A DNA stretch of 64,000 nucleotides from JBEKUY01 sp049514555 (GCA_049514555.1 JBEKUY010000002.1:310001-374000); one strand, 5' to 3'. Numbered from the stretch's first letter, positions 52,135 through 62,087 are shown. Numbers and translations are program-made. Notes: a model not told the origin generated them from the letters alone.

Positions 52135-53547
52135 ATGAAGACATGGCACAAGGTGGCGATTGGCATCGGGGCTGCGGCCGTGCTCGGCGGCATCGTGTTG
52201 GTGAGCGTGCAGCAGGCGAACAAAGGCGTCGTCACCGTCCAGACGGCCAAGGTCGGCACGCAGGACCTGACGACCATCGTAACCGCTTCGGGCGAGGTCA
52301 AACCCACCACCTATACGAACGTGACCGCCCAGGGCTTCGGCAAGATCGTCGAGATCGTGGTGAAGGAAGGCGACCACGTGAAGAAGGGCGATGTGCTGCT
52401 GCTGCAGGAGAACGTGCAGCAGAATGCGGACGTGAACGCGCAGGTGGCCGCGATGAACTCCACCGAGGCTGGGATTGCGTCAGCCGAGGCCAGCTACAAA
52501 TCGGCGCAGGCGGACCTGCTGCAGCGCCAAGCCGATCACGAGCGAGCCGAGCTGGATTGGGAGCGGGGCCAGGGTCTCTACAAAGACGGCCTGATCCCCA
52601 AACAGGATTACGATGGGCGCAAGGCCACGTATGACTCGGCAGTGGCCGCCGTGGAATCGGCCAAGTCGCGCGTCCTGCAACTGAAGGCGGAGCTGGATCG
52701 TTCGCGGTCCCTGCTCACACAGAATCAAGCGCTGTTGCTGCGGACGCGCGACGTCCTGCACAAGACCACCTATCGCTCGCCCATCAACGGCATCGTCAGC
52801 TATCTGCCGGTGCGCGAGGGGGAGTACGTAGTACCGGGCATTCAGAATGCCAACGGCAGCTTCCTGATGACGCTCTCGGACATGTCGGTGGTCACTTCGG
52901 AAGTGATGGTGGATGAGACCGACATCGTCAACATCAGGAACGGTCAGCCAGCGGAAGTCACGATTGACGCCATCCCGGGTAAGGTATTCAAAGGCAGCGT
53001 TACCGAGATCGGCTCGCAGGCTATCTTGCGCAGCTCCGGCTTGGCCACCACGCAGACGACCACTGGCAACCAGGAAGCCAGGGATTTCAAGGTCGTGGTC
53101 ACACTGGAAAATCCCCCCGAAAATGTGCGGCCCGGGCTCTCTTCCACGGCGAAGATCAAAACGGCCGAGCGCAAGAACACCGTCGCCATTCCGATTCAGG
53201 CGCTCGCGGTGCGCACCCGGGGGGACCTTGAAGAAGCCGCGAAGCAGGCCAAGGGCGGATCAGCCGGCGGTTCGGTGACGCTCGCCGCCCCGGCTCCGGC
53301 AGGTTCCGGCTCGGACGCGAAGAAGGAAGAGATCCAGGGCGTGTTCATCGTGCGCGGGAATAAGGCGACCTTTACACCCGTGGAGACCGGCATCACCGGG
53401 GTGACCAACATCGAAGTCAAGAAGGGCGTGAAAGCCGGAGATGAAATCGTGACGGGCAGCTACAAGGCGCTGCGCACGCTGAAGCCCGAAGCCGCCATCA
53501 AGGTGGACAACTCCGCTCCAAAGAAGATCGAAGAACAGTCGAGCTGA
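52135..53547 (+). CDS. MacA/HlyD-like periplasmic adaptor (efflux membrane-fusion protein)
   Basis: A 470-residue adaptor anchored by an N-terminal TM (WHKVAIGIGAAAVLGGIVLV). A barrel-sandwich lipoyl domain contains VTASGEVKPTTYTNVTAQGF and YRSPINGIVSYLPVREGEYV. A long coiled-coil hairpin lies between (about 95-210). The beta-barrel and membrane-proximal domains follow. It pairs with the ABC ATPase gene 32 bases downstream, as in MacA/MacB or lipoprotein systems. The membrane permease is not adjacent. Confidence 0.88.
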   Translation: MKTWHKVAIGIGAAAVLGGIVLVSVQQANKGVVTVQTAKVGTQDLTTIVTASGEVKPTTYTNVTAQGFGKIVEIVVKEGDHVKKGDVLLLQENVQQNADVNAQVAAMNSTEAGIASAEASYKSAQADLLQRQADHERAELDWERGQGLYKDGLIPKQDYDGRKATYDSAVAAVESAKSRVLQLKAELDRSRSLLTQNQALLLRTRDVLHKTTYRSPINGIVSYLPVREGEYVVPGIQNANGSFLMTLSDMSVVTSEVMVDETDIVNIRNGQPAEVTIDAIPGKVFKGSVTEIGSQAILRSSGLATTQTTTGNQEARDFKVVVTLENPPENVRPGLSSTAKIKTAERKNTVAIPIQALAVRTRGDLEEAAKQAKGGSAGGSVTLAAPAPAGSGSDAKKEEIQGVFIVRGNKATFTPVETGITGVTNIEVKKGVKAGDEIVTGSYKALRTLKPEAAIKVDNSAPKKIEEQSS

Positions 53548-53579
53548 GAAAGCATCGTTCGAAAGCAAGGAGCCCAGGC

Positions 53580-54320
53580 ATGGCCGTCGAGATACCCGCA
53601 GCCGAGTCGTACCGCGAGGACCTGATCGCTGCCGGCATAGTGATCCGTACGGAAGGCTTGACCAAGGTCTACGAAATGGGCGCGGAGCAGGTGCACGCGC
53701 TGCGCGGCGTAGACGTGGAGATCCTCAAGGGCGAATACGTCGCCATCATGGGGCCTTCGGGTTCGGGCAAATCGACGCTGATGAACCTGATCGGCTGCCT
53801 CGACACTCCCACGGGGGGACGCTACTGGCTGGCCGGGCGTCTTGTCAGCGAGCTCGACGACGACGAGCTCGCACACATCCGGAACAAGGAAATTGGCTTC
53901 GTCTTCCAGACCTTCAACCTCCTGCCGCGCGCGACCGCTCTCCACAACGTCGAGCTGCCTCTCATCTATAACGGCACGCCCGCCGAAGAGCGCGCCGAAC
54001 GCGCCAAGAAAGCGATCGAACTGGTGGACCTCACTTCGCGCATGATGCACAAGCCCAACGAGCTCTCGGGCGGCCAGCGGCAAAGAGTGGCGATTGCGCG
54101 CGCCTTGGTGAACAACCCTTCCATTCTCCTGGCCGATGAACCCACCGGCAACCTTGACTCGCAGACGGGCGAGGAAATCATGGGCGTGTTCGCGCGGCTG
54201 CACGAACAGGGAAACACCATCATTCTGGTCACGCACGAACACGACATTGCGCAGCACGCGCATCGCATGATCCACATTCGCGATGGCAAGATCTTTTCAG
54301 ATGAGGCCGTGAGCAAGTAA
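53580..54320 (+). CDS. MacB/LolD-type ABC transporter ATPase
   Basis: A 246-residue ATPase. Walker A is GPSGSGKST, the signature is LSGGQRQR, and Walker B is ILLADEPTGNLD with the H-loop VTHEHD. Its type (KVYEMGAEQVHALRGVDVEI) is the MacB/LolD/FtsE-like exporter class. It follows the MacA-like adaptor. The next gene is on the other strand, so the expected permease (MacB FtsX-type) is missing here and must be elsewhere or lost. Confidence 0.92.
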   Translation: MAVEIPAAESYREDLIAAGIVIRTEGLTKVYEMGAEQVHALRGVDVEILKGEYVAIMGPSGSGKSTLMNLIGCLDTPTGGRYWLAGRLVSELDDDELAHIRNKEIGFVFQTFNLLPRATALHNVELPLIYNGTPAEERAERAKKAIELVDLTSRMMHKPNELSGGQRQRVAIARALVNNPSILLADEPTGNLDSQTGEEIMGVFARLHEQGNTIILVTHEHDIAQHAHRMIHIRDGKIFSDEAVSK

Positions 54321-54482
54321 CGGCCGGCGGCGCGACTCAGCCGACCTTCGATTCCCCATTGGAGCGGGTTTCTATCGAAGGGAACGGTATCCGCTGCACC
54401 GGCGGTCGTGCCGGCATCTCTGCTGATGGTCTCTTGAGTTATCGGCCTGGACGGGGCCTCAGGACCACCTGTCTGCGCCGCA

Positions 54483-55505
54483 CTAACGTCCGTGGGTGGC
54501 CGCTGCTGGAGACGCTTCCAAGATGGCGTCGTCCGAAACCACGTAAGTGCGGGAGACGCGATCGTGCCACGTCAGGCGGTCTTCATCCCAATGAGCCCAG
54601 AGGAATCCCAGGAAGAACGTTCCCGCCGAGAGCACATAACCCAGGCTGCGAGCGAGCAACTGCCGTGGAGTGGCGCTCTCGCCCTCGTAGCCTATGAGCT
54701 GAAGCCCACAGAGCATCATTCCGGGCGTTGTGCCGCCGAAGATGGTGAAGAGGGTGAAATACTGGATGTAGAAGAGCGCGAGGGTGGCGACGCAGACGAT
54801 GGCGTTCAGTTTGCTGAAGTTGAAATGGCCTCCGAGCGAACTAAACAGCATCAGAAAGCCGCCGTAAGAAAAGAGCAGGCATAGGGCATCGACGATCCCG
54901 GCAGCGCAGCGCTTGCTAAGGGGTGCGACCGGAAGAAAAGGTGCATTGGCGCGGCGCTCGCGGGTAACGGATTCATCCTCGGTGGACACATCTGGCGCAC
55001 GCCATCCTTCGGACGTGGGCGAAACCGTGAGGTCAATGTCGACGCGCTCGGGGCCTCCGCATGGGCTGGCTTGCCCGCATCCTGAGTTGGGGCGGCGCCC
55101 GATCGCAATCGTGAAGGCAAATTCCTCGTTCCAGGGAGTGTCTTCCGTGCCTGCCGGTAGGTCAATTGAGGAGGTCTCGCCCTCTGCCACGCAGGGACGG
55201 TTCTGTCCAAAGGGAAGTTGTCCCTGATTCTCCGGCGATGCGCCTCGCCGGCGCCGCGAGCGGTATGTCTCCACACGCCGGGACAATTCCGCACGCCAGG
55301 CAGGCTCCAAAGCCAGGTTCCCGCAGGTGGTAAGGGGCTCCGACTTCGGAGCCGGGACAGGCTCGCCGTCGAACGAAGACGGCAGCTTGGAATCACAATA
55401 CGAGCAGGTTCTACTTTCGGCGCGAAGAATGGCGCCGCAGTCAGGGCAAATGATGGTCACCGGTCCGTTTTGCGCTGCGGACGGTTCGCCACCGCCAGGT
55501 GGCAT
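54483..55505 (-). CDS. RDD-family membrane protein with N-terminal zinc ribbon
   Basis: A 340-residue protein. A zinc ribbon (CPDCGAILRAESRTCSYC) is at the start. A long, charged linker follows (about 50-195). The RDD domain has about three to four TM segments (APLSKRCAAGIVDALCLLFS, then GGTTPGMMLCGLQLIGYEGE). The GMM and RDD-like Arg-Asp features mark the family. Its function is not known. Candidate roles include ion exchange or membrane scaffolding. Confidence 0.75.
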   Translation of the reverse strand: MPPGGGEPSAAQNGPVTIICPDCGAILRAESRTCSYCDSKLPSSFDGEPVPAPKSEPLTTCGNLALEPAWRAELSRRVETYRSRRRRGASPENQGQLPFGQNRPCVAEGETSSIDLPAGTEDTPWNEEFAFTIAIGRRPNSGCGQASPCGGPERVDIDLTVSPTSEGWRAPDVSTEDESVTRERRANAPFLPVAPLSKRCAAGIVDALCLLFSYGGFLMLFSSLGGHFNFSKLNAIVCVATLALFYIQYFTLFTIFGGTTPGMMLCGLQLIGYEGESATPRQLLARSLGYVLSAGTFFLGFLWAHWDEDRLTWHDRVSRTYVVSDDAILEASPAAATHGR

Positions 55506-55692
55506 CCGAAAAGGAGTGTATCACGCAGTGCGAGCGAGAGAAACTGCGCCGATCGAGTGTCACGTATCGTGTAAGGGGTAGGCACAGTACGGTCGAGTAC
55601 GAACCGGGTCCTGGGAATCAACGCTAGGACAACGCCGAGAGGGGCTTCCGGTCCTGCCCATCAAAGCCCCCCGCGGGCGCGGGAAGGAGCGA

Positions 55693-56100
55693 TCACTCGC
55701 TCATTTGCTGAGCGAACATATTCCGGCTATAAGCGATACGCCGGTCCAAAACGACGGCGGCGAAGTAGGCGCACCGGCCGCGCTCACCATCAGCCCACAA
55801 AACCAAGTGCGGCGCGAGTTGAGAAAACAACCTACGAAGCGTGCTGAGCAACCGGTAGTAAATGCACACAGCGCGCACCGGGCCGCGGTCCTCGGGGCGC
55901 TCCGGGCAGAGCTGCAAGAGTTGCACAAAGCGCGGGAACTCGGCGCCGGGCGCTGTCATGCCGACGATACCCGTCACGTCGCGAGCCTGAATCGAGAGCG
56001 GCTCTCTCGAAGATGCCACGATCAGCGAGCGGCAGTAGGACGCAAAGAACTGCAGCAACGCAACCAGGGAAAGAACGAGAATCAATCCGGCGACAATCAT
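55693..56100 (-). CDS. Small unknown membrane-anchored protein
   Basis: A 135-residue protein with one N-terminal membrane helix (MIVAGLILVLSLVALLQFFA) and a soluble remainder with several Cys/Arg. I recognise no domain. It overlaps the upstream multi-TM gene by four bases (56097-56100), so the two are likely translated together. The role is unknown. Confidence 0.65.
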   Translation of the reverse strand: MIVAGLILVLSLVALLQFFASYCRSLIVASSREPLSIQARDVTGIVGMTAPGAEFPRFVQLLQLCPERPEDRGPVRAVCIYYRLLSTLRRLFSQLAPHLVLWADGERGRCAYFAAVVLDRRIAYSRNMFAQQMSE

Positions 56101-56795
56101 CGTGGCAATACCCCCAATCTTGCTGTGGCCAGGCGGGCATCCTCAGAGAGTTTCAAGAACGCATAGCACCAGGCTAGCGGCAGCAAACAGCCCACCACAG
56201 GCGGCAGATAAGTCTTGACCGCTGTTAACGACGGATAGAGATTCCGCAGGGCGTACTCGGCGGCCAACATGCTGAAATAGATTCCGAGCGAAAGCACGAG
56301 CTGGATGAGCCGCGTGCGCGTCTCCCGCAGCTTCATCATGGCACCCCAAAGCACATAGGTAAGCACCACACCCACGAAGTACAGGTTCTGCGACAGTTCA
56401 ACAACAAATTGGCTCGAAATGCGACCCTCAGATTGCCGAACAACCGCGTAGGAGAAGATTGAGGTTCCCAGCAGGAGAAGGACGGCGCCAGCACGGACAA
56501 GGTGGTCTGCCCGCATTTCATCGAACACTCGCAGATAAAGATTTATGAGTACAAAGTAGAGCGCGATGGTAAGCAGGAGGTGCGATTGGTAGTAGAAGAA
56601 GTAGTACTGTTTGGAATCGAACCCGTAAATAGAAAGAATCTTGTAGCCGACAAGACTCGTCCCACAGGAAATCGCCATGTACAGGTTAAGAGCGAGGTAG
56701 CGGCGGAAGGCCCCCCTGACAAGAGCGCACACCACCACCGTGGCCTCGAGGGCAATGCTCAAGAACCACAGCAAGTATTCTACCGGACCAAGCAC
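56097..56795 (-). CDS. Unknown multi-pass membrane protein
   Basis: A 232-residue protein with about seven hydrophobic segments, beginning LGPVEYLLWFLSIALEATVV. I could not place it in a transporter or enzyme family. It has a very aromatic core (YYFFYYQSHLLLTIALYFVL). It is overlapped by the small anchored protein downstream, so the pair forms an operon of unknown purpose. Confidence 0.7.
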   Translation of the reverse strand: MLGPVEYLLWFLSIALEATVVVCALVRGAFRRYLALNLYMAISCGTSLVGYKILSIYGFDSKQYYFFYYQSHLLLTIALYFVLINLYLRVFDEMRADHLVRAGAVLLLLGTSIFSYAVVRQSEGRISSQFVVELSQNLYFVGVVLTYVLWGAMMKLRETRTRLIQLVLSLGIYFSMLAAEYALRNLYPSLTAVKTYLPPVVGCLLPLAWCYAFLKLSEDARLATARLGVLPR

Positions 56796-56852
56796 GCTGC
56801 CCCTCTCGAGCGCCCTGGTCCGTGCCGCAGTTAGGTTACTTCGCGATCGCGG

Positions 56853-57062
56853 CTACTTCCAGGGCGACGGTGGTACCGGCATGCCGTTCTTCCAAGGGCT
56901 TGGCGGAACCGGCATTCCGTTCTTCCAAGGACTTGGCGGAACCGGCATTCCGTTGGCCATCATCACCGGCCCATCGCCGTGGGCGGTGACGACCATCTTC
57001 AGGCCCATAGCCCCAACCAGAACCAACATCACCAACAAAACGACTGTAAGTAACCTGGACAT
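56853..57062 (-). CDS. Tiny exported protein with three NGMPVPPSPWK repeats
   Basis: A 69-residue protein. The ATG at 57062 follows a GGAGG ribosome-binding site. A signal or anchor segment (LLTVVLLVMLVLVGAMGL) precedes the tail. The tail contains three adjacent copies of NGMPVPPSPWK, encoded by 33-bp DNA repeats at about 56853-56951. Proline-rich Trp repeats suggest a cell-wall or protein interaction. No homologue is certain from memory. The repeat number may vary between strains. Confidence 0.65.
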   Translation of the reverse strand: MSRLLTVVLLVMLVLVGAMGLKMVVTAHGDGPVMMANGMPVPPSPWKNGMPVPPSPWKNGMPVPPSPWK

Positions 57063-57083
57063 TGTGCCTCCGTAGGGAAACAA

Positions 57084-57547
57084 CTACCGGAGACACTCTA
57101 TCCTATATTACGTTCTGGTCAAGGGCCTGAACGACAAAATCCGCACTTTTCCCTTCATGCAACCCAGTATCCCTTCGACGGACTTTCGCCCGCCTCAGGA
57201 ATACCAGGCCGGTCACCGGGCGTAGAATAGGCGTGGAAGCCAGCAGGGTCAAGGGTACCAGGGTACTACCGCTCTAGGACCAACCTACCATCCGCCGCCC
57301 GAGCGCTTGCTATTTTCTCGCACGTTTTCCACAGCCGCAGGTCCTGGAGCTCACTTTCCCGAAGCACAGGACTGTCCTGGTTACTCCTCAAACGATGACC
57401 CACCCGGGACCACGGCCTCCTTCACCGGAGTGAGTACGAGCCAGCGCGCTCCACAACACGGCAAGACGCCTCGTTCCTGGATCCGACGCTGATGCAGCCT
57501 GTGGATTGGCTTCTGGAGGATGTATCTCAGGCCATGAAGGAAACAAA
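57084..57547. other. Intergenic region next to tRNA-Val
   Basis: About 460 bases with no supported gene. Short open frames on both strands have no family features; one starts inside the tRNA. No inverted repeats strong enough to annotate were seen. Confidence 0.5.
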
Positions 57548-57624
57548 TGGTAGGCCCGTGCGGGCTCGAACCGCAGACCTCCACCGTGTCAAGGTGGCGC
57601 TCTAACCAACTGAGCTACGGGCCT
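57548..57624 (-). tRNA. tRNA-Val (GAC anticodon) with encoded CCA
   Basis: On the reverse strand the acceptor stem is AGGCCCG/CGGGCCT, the D arm is AGCTCAGTTGGTTAGAGC, and the anticodon loop TTGACAC carries GAC. The T arm is GGTTCGAGCCC. Discriminator A is followed by encoded CCA (57548-57550). Confidence 0.92.
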
Positions 57625-57681
57625 AAACTGCCTTCATTGTAGCACGGCGCCGAGGCGTCCAAAGTGCCCTTGCGCGGCTGA

Positions 57682-60126
57682 CTACGTCAGTGTTCCCTTG
57701 ACGGTGACTTCCTTACGCCCGTCGGCTGGCAGAGGCACCGTGTCGTCGCGGACAGGCTTGCCATCCACCGTGAGTGCCACGCGGTTGCCTTCGCCGGCGC
57801 GCTCGATCGAGATGTTGTAGGTCACACCGCGAAACTTCCGCGTGGCCTTGAATCCCCCCCAGCTTTTGGGGATGACGGGAGCGATCTGGAGCCCGTTGTA
57901 GGACGTCCTGATTCCGAGGATCCACTGGGTGATGGCGTAGTAGTTCCACGCCGCCGTCCCGGTGAGCCAGGAGTTTTTTGCCTCGCCATGGGTGGGCGCG
58001 TCGCGCCCGGCAATCATCTGGGCATAGACGTACGGTTCGCAGCGATGCAGGTCGCTGATGCCCTCACGCGCCGAGGGATTGATGCGCAGATAATAGTCGT
58101 GCGCGCTGTCGCCGTCGCCCACGAGCGTCTCGGCAATGATCACCCACGGGTTGTTGTGGCAGAAGATCCCGGCATTCTCCTTGTATCCGGGCGGGTAAGA
58201 CGAAATCTCGCCCAGCTCGAGGTAGTACTTTGAATAGGCCGGCTGCTGCAGAATGATCCCGTGCTTCGTCGCCAGATGTTCGCGCGTTGATTCCAGAGCC
58301 TGCTTCGCCCTGCCGTCATTCAGCCCGATGCCGGCAAGAACGCAAAATCCCTGCGTTTCGATGAAGATTTTCCCTTCCTCGCATTCCTTTGAGCCGATCT
58401 TGTGCCCGAAGTCGTCGTAGGCGCGCAAGAACCATTCGCCGTCCCAGCCATGTTTGCGAACCGTCTCTTCCATCTTGGCCACTTCGGCGAGATAACGTTT
58501 CGCTTCGTCGTTCAGGCCGCGATGTTGCGCGATAACGGCGAGTTCCTTGCCCGCCAGCACGAACAATCCGGCAATGAAAACGGATTCCGCGACCTTGCCT
58601 TCCTTGTTCGTTGTCGTCTGGAATGATTGCCCGGGTGTATCGGAGAAGCAGTTCAGGTTCAGGCAGTCATTCCAGTCGGCGCGGCCGATGAGCGGCAGTC
58701 CGTGCGGCCCCAGACGGTCCAAGGTGTACTTGAAGCTGCGCTGCAAATGCTCGTAGAGCGGCTGTTCCGAACCCGGCTGGTTATCGTACGGGACGCGCTC
58801 GTCCAGGATGCTCCAGTCGCCGGTCTCCTTGAGGTAAGCCGCCACGCCGACGACGAGCCAGTGCGGATCGTCATTGAAGTTGCCGCCGACCTCGTTGTTG
58901 CCGCGCTTGGTGAGCGGCTGATACTGGTGATAGGCGCCGCCGGTGGGCAGCTGCGTCGCGGCCAGGTCCAGTATGCGTTCGCGGGCCCGCGCGGGCACCA
59001 TTTGCACGAAGCCCAGCAAGTCTTGGTTGGAATCGCGGAAGCCCAGGCCGCGTCCGATTCCCGATTCGTAGAACGAGGCCGAGCGCGACATATTGAACGT
59101 GGCCATGCACTGGTAGGCGTTCCATACGTTGACCATGCGATTCGTGTGCGGATCCGGGCTCTCCACCTGGTAGATGCTCAGCAACTCGTCCCAATACGCG
59201 CGCAACTTCTCGAACGCGGCATCAGCGTTGGCGGCCTTCAAGTACCTGGCGATTGTCGGTTTGGCCCTCTTCTTATTGACGGTTTGCGAACCCGGCGGAT
59301 CGAACTTCTGGTCTACCGGATTCTCCTGGTAGCCGAGCACGAAGATCATCTGCTGGCTCTCGCCGGGTCCGAGTTCGACCTTCACGTGGTGCGAGCCGAT
59401 GGGCGCCCAGCCGTACGCGATTGAGTTCGCCGACTCGCCGCGCTCCACGACCGCAGGGCTATCCCACCCGCGGTAGGGCCCGACGAACGCCTCGCGCTGC
59501 GTGTCAAATCCCGCGAGCTTCCCGGAGCAGGCGAAGTAGGCGAAGTGATCGCGCCGTTCGCGGTACTCGGTCTTGTGGTAAATCACGCCATCTTCGATTT
59601 CCACCTGACCGATGCTGAAATTGCGCTGGAAGTTGGTCGAATCATCCTGCGCGTCCCAAAGGCAGAATTCGATGCTGGAGAAAACGGAGATGGAAGCGCG
59701 CGCGGAACGATGGTTGGTCACCGAAAGTTGCCAAATCTCGAGATTCTCGCCGAGCGGGACAAAGTACCGGGTGCGCGCCTCAATCCCGTTGTACGTGGAA
59801 CCGATGATGCTGTAGCCCATGCCGTGGCGGCAGAAGTAATTCTCGAGCTTGCGGCGCGTGGGCTGCCAGGAAGGCGACCAGAATTCCCGGGAAAGGTTGT
59901 CGCGCAGATAGATGTAGCGACCGCCGAAATCGTACGGAACGTTGTTGTAGCGGTATCGGGTGATGCGCCGCAGCCGCGCGTCGCGGTAGAAGGAATAGCC
60001 GCCCGCGGTATTGGAGATGATTCCGAAATAGGCCTCGCAGCCGAGGTAATTAATCCACGGCAAAGGCGTATCGGGCTGCGTGATCACGTACTCCCGATTC
60101 CTATCGTCAAAGTGTCCGTATTGCAT
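57682..60126 (-). CDS. GH94 cellobiose phosphorylase-type protein
   Basis: An 814-residue cytoplasmic phosphorylase that splits cellobiose or a related beta-glucoside with phosphate to glucose 1-phosphate. It begins MQYGHFDDRNREYVITQPDT, the GH94 start. An N-terminal beta-sandwich is followed by an (alpha/alpha)6 barrel with the catalytic Asp in GRADWNDCLNLN. LGFRDSNQDLLGFVQM is the phosphate/substrate block. The frame extends to 60324, but only from 60126 is it family-like. Divergent to a secreted GH9 enzyme. Confidence 0.92.
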   Translation of the reverse strand: MQYGHFDDRNREYVITQPDTPLPWINYLGCEAYFGIISNTAGGYSFYRDARLRRITRYRYNNVPYDFGGRYIYLRDNLSREFWSPSWQPTRRKLENYFCRHGMGYSIIGSTYNGIEARTRYFVPLGENLEIWQLSVTNHRSARASISVFSSIEFCLWDAQDDSTNFQRNFSIGQVEIEDGVIYHKTEYRERRDHFAYFACSGKLAGFDTQREAFVGPYRGWDSPAVVERGESANSIAYGWAPIGSHHVKVELGPGESQQMIFVLGYQENPVDQKFDPPGSQTVNKKRAKPTIARYLKAANADAAFEKLRAYWDELLSIYQVESPDPHTNRMVNVWNAYQCMATFNMSRSASFYESGIGRGLGFRDSNQDLLGFVQMVPARARERILDLAATQLPTGGAYHQYQPLTKRGNNEVGGNFNDDPHWLVVGVAAYLKETGDWSILDERVPYDNQPGSEQPLYEHLQRSFKYTLDRLGPHGLPLIGRADWNDCLNLNCFSDTPGQSFQTTTNKEGKVAESVFIAGLFVLAGKELAVIAQHRGLNDEAKRYLAEVAKMEETVRKHGWDGEWFLRAYDDFGHKIGSKECEEGKIFIETQGFCVLAGIGLNDGRAKQALESTREHLATKHGIILQQPAYSKYYLELGEISSYPPGYKENAGIFCHNNPWVIIAETLVGDGDSAHDYYLRINPSAREGISDLHRCEPYVYAQMIAGRDAPTHGEAKNSWLTGTAAWNYYAITQWILGIRTSYNGLQIAPVIPKSWGGFKATRKFRGVTYNISIERAGEGNRVALTVDGKPVRDDTVPLPADGRKEVTVKGTLT

Positions 60127-60326
60127 GGCGATGCGCTCCCGAACTAAGGATCTACGGTCAGTGACCAGACCGCTGAACTGCCGCGCAAGCAGCCCTCTTG
60201 CGCCACGACAGTGGTACCGGCTGGAACTTCCGAAGAGAGGGGACGCCGAGTATAGGCAATTGCTCCCGCGGTTGTAAACACCCCGGAAACGCGAGAAACT
60301 CGTCGAGCAAAAGCGAGGGTTCAATC

Positions 60327-62087
60327 ATGGGCAAGTTTTCCAGTGGAACAATCGTGAAATCTCATCGAAGTGAGGGTCCAGTGAGACTTGTCTTCCTACT
60401 CCATCTGATTCTTTTTTCGGCAGCCGCCGCCTTCGCGGCCGAAACTGCCACCGTCAAGATCAAGGTGGACCAAGTCGGCTATCTTCCGGACGCGCCGAAA
60501 CTGGCGATGGTCTCGGCTCCTGCCAAGACCTTCCAGGTCAAGCAGGCGAGCGACGGCGCCGTTGTCTTGGAAGGAAAACTCGGCGCCGTTGTTGCCGACC
60601 AGGACTCCGGCGACCGCGTTCAGACCGCTGATTTCTCGAGCCTCCGCAAACCGGGCAAATACTATCTGGAGATACCTGGCATAGGGCGCAGTTGGAACTT
60701 CTCCATTTCTCCCGACGTGTTTTCGCGCACCTACTATTTGGCCATGCGCGCATTCTACGGACAGCGCTGTGGAATGGCTGTCGATCTCGGACCGGAATTC
60801 CCCGGCTACTCCTATCCCGCCTGCCACGCCCACGGACGTTTCCATCCTTCCTCCGGCAAACAGGGCCCGCGCGATAACGTCGGCGGCTGGCACGATGCCG
60901 GCGATTACGGCCGCTACATGGTCAACTCCGGAATCACCACCGCCTCGCTGCTGTGGACCTGGGATCTCTACGGCTCGAAGGTCGGAAGCGTCAAGCTCAA
61001 CATTCCCGAGAGCGGGAATGGCACGCCCGACATTCTCAACGAGGTCCGCTGGAATCTCGAATGGATGCTCAAGATGCAGGACGACGATGGCGGTGTCTGG
61101 CAAAAGCAGACGAGCACGGGCTTCCCTGGATTCGTGATGCCGCAAGACGATCCTTTCCCGAGCGAGGTCATCGGCACCGGCAAGCCTCCTTACAAGAGCA
61201 CTTGTGCGACGGCCGACCTCGCCGCAGTCGGAGCGATCGCCGCCCGCATCTATGCTCCGTTCGATAAGGACTTCGCAGCACGCACCCTGCGCGCGGCCCG
61301 GCAGGCTTGGGCCTGGGCTGAGCGTTACCCGGACGTAACGTTCAAGAATCCGCCGGGTGTTGTCACGGGGGAGTACGCAGACGCGAATTGTAGCGACGAG
61401 CGCCTCTGGGCCGCCGCCGAGCTCTGGCGCACCACCGGCGAGGATCTCTTCAACAACTACTTCCTGAAAAACTATCCCGCCTATCGCCACACCCTTCTCG
61501 TCCTCGAGCCTGGAACATGGCGGGATCTCGCTCCGGTGGCGATGTGGAGCTACGCTCTGGGCGCGCGGAAGGGCAGCGACGCCGCAGCCATCGAAGACAT
61601 TCGGAAGAGCACGCTCACGGGCGCGCGCCAGATCGTCGAACGCACCCGCGGCAATCCGTACCGCGTCAGCCTGGCGACCAACGATTACGTCTGGGGCTCA
61701 AACGGCCGGGTGGCGGAGTACGGCGTGCAAATGTTGGTGGCGAACGCCCTTTCGCCGGACCCCGCTTTCGTGGAGACAGCACTCGACGACCTGCACTATC
61801 TGCTCGGACGCAACACTTTCTCTATGAGTTGGGTGACGCAGGTGGGCAGTAATCCTTGCCGCCATATTCACCACCGCCCCAGCGGCGCCGACAAGAATCC
61901 CGAGCCCTGGCCCGGGTTGCTCGCCGGCGGCCCCAACGCCGAAAGGCAGGACCCCATGCTGAGGGCGCTTCCGCCGCAGCCGCCCGCGAAGGATTACCGC
62001 GACCTCCAAGACTCCTGGGCGAGCAACGAAATCGCCATCAACTGGCAAGCCATGCTGGTTTTCCTGCTAGCGGGCGTCTCGCCGTAG
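60327..62087 (+). CDS. Secreted GH9 endoglucanase/cellulase
   Basis: A 586-residue secreted enzyme. ATG 60327 follows GAGGG. A signal segment ends AAAAFAAE. An N-terminal Ig-like CelD_N domain (KIKVDQVGYLPDAPKLAMVS) precedes the GH9 barrel. Catalytic base aspartates are in GGWHDAGDYGRYMV. The HIHHRPSG histidine loop and the acid glutamate in SWASNEIAINWQA are all present. It would act on cellulose or cello-oligosaccharides outside the cell. It lies next to a symporter and opposite the phosphorylase. Confidence 0.93.
   Translation: MGKFSSGTIVKSHRSEGPVRLVFLLHLILFSAAAAFAAETATVKIKVDQVGYLPDAPKLAMVSAPAKTFQVKQASDGAVVLEGKLGAVVADQDSGDRVQTADFSSLRKPGKYYLEIPGIGRSWNFSISPDVFSRTYYLAMRAFYGQRCGMAVDLGPEFPGYSYPACHAHGRFHPSSGKQGPRDNVGGWHDAGDYGRYMVNSGITTASLLWTWDLYGSKVGSVKLNIPESGNGTPDILNEVRWNLEWMLKMQDDDGGVWQKQTSTGFPGFVMPQDDPFPSEVIGTGKPPYKSTCATADLAAVGAIAARIYAPFDKDFAARTLRAARQAWAWAERYPDVTFKNPPGVVTGEYADANCSDERLWAAAELWRTTGEDLFNNYFLKNYPAYRHTLLVLEPGTWRDLAPVAMWSYALGARKGSDAAAIEDIRKSTLTGARQIVERTRGNPYRVSLATNDYVWGSNGRVAEYGVQMLVANALSPDPAFVETALDDLHYLLGRNTFSMSWVTQVGSNPCRHIHHRPSGADKNPEPWPGLLAGGPNAERQDPMLRALPPQPPAKDYRDLQDSWASNEIAINWQAMLVFLLAGVSP

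Noticed and set aside
57381..57584. Minus-strand frame beginning within tRNA-Val
   Set aside because: Its start lies in a tRNA and its product looks like a standard tRNA read-through artefact.
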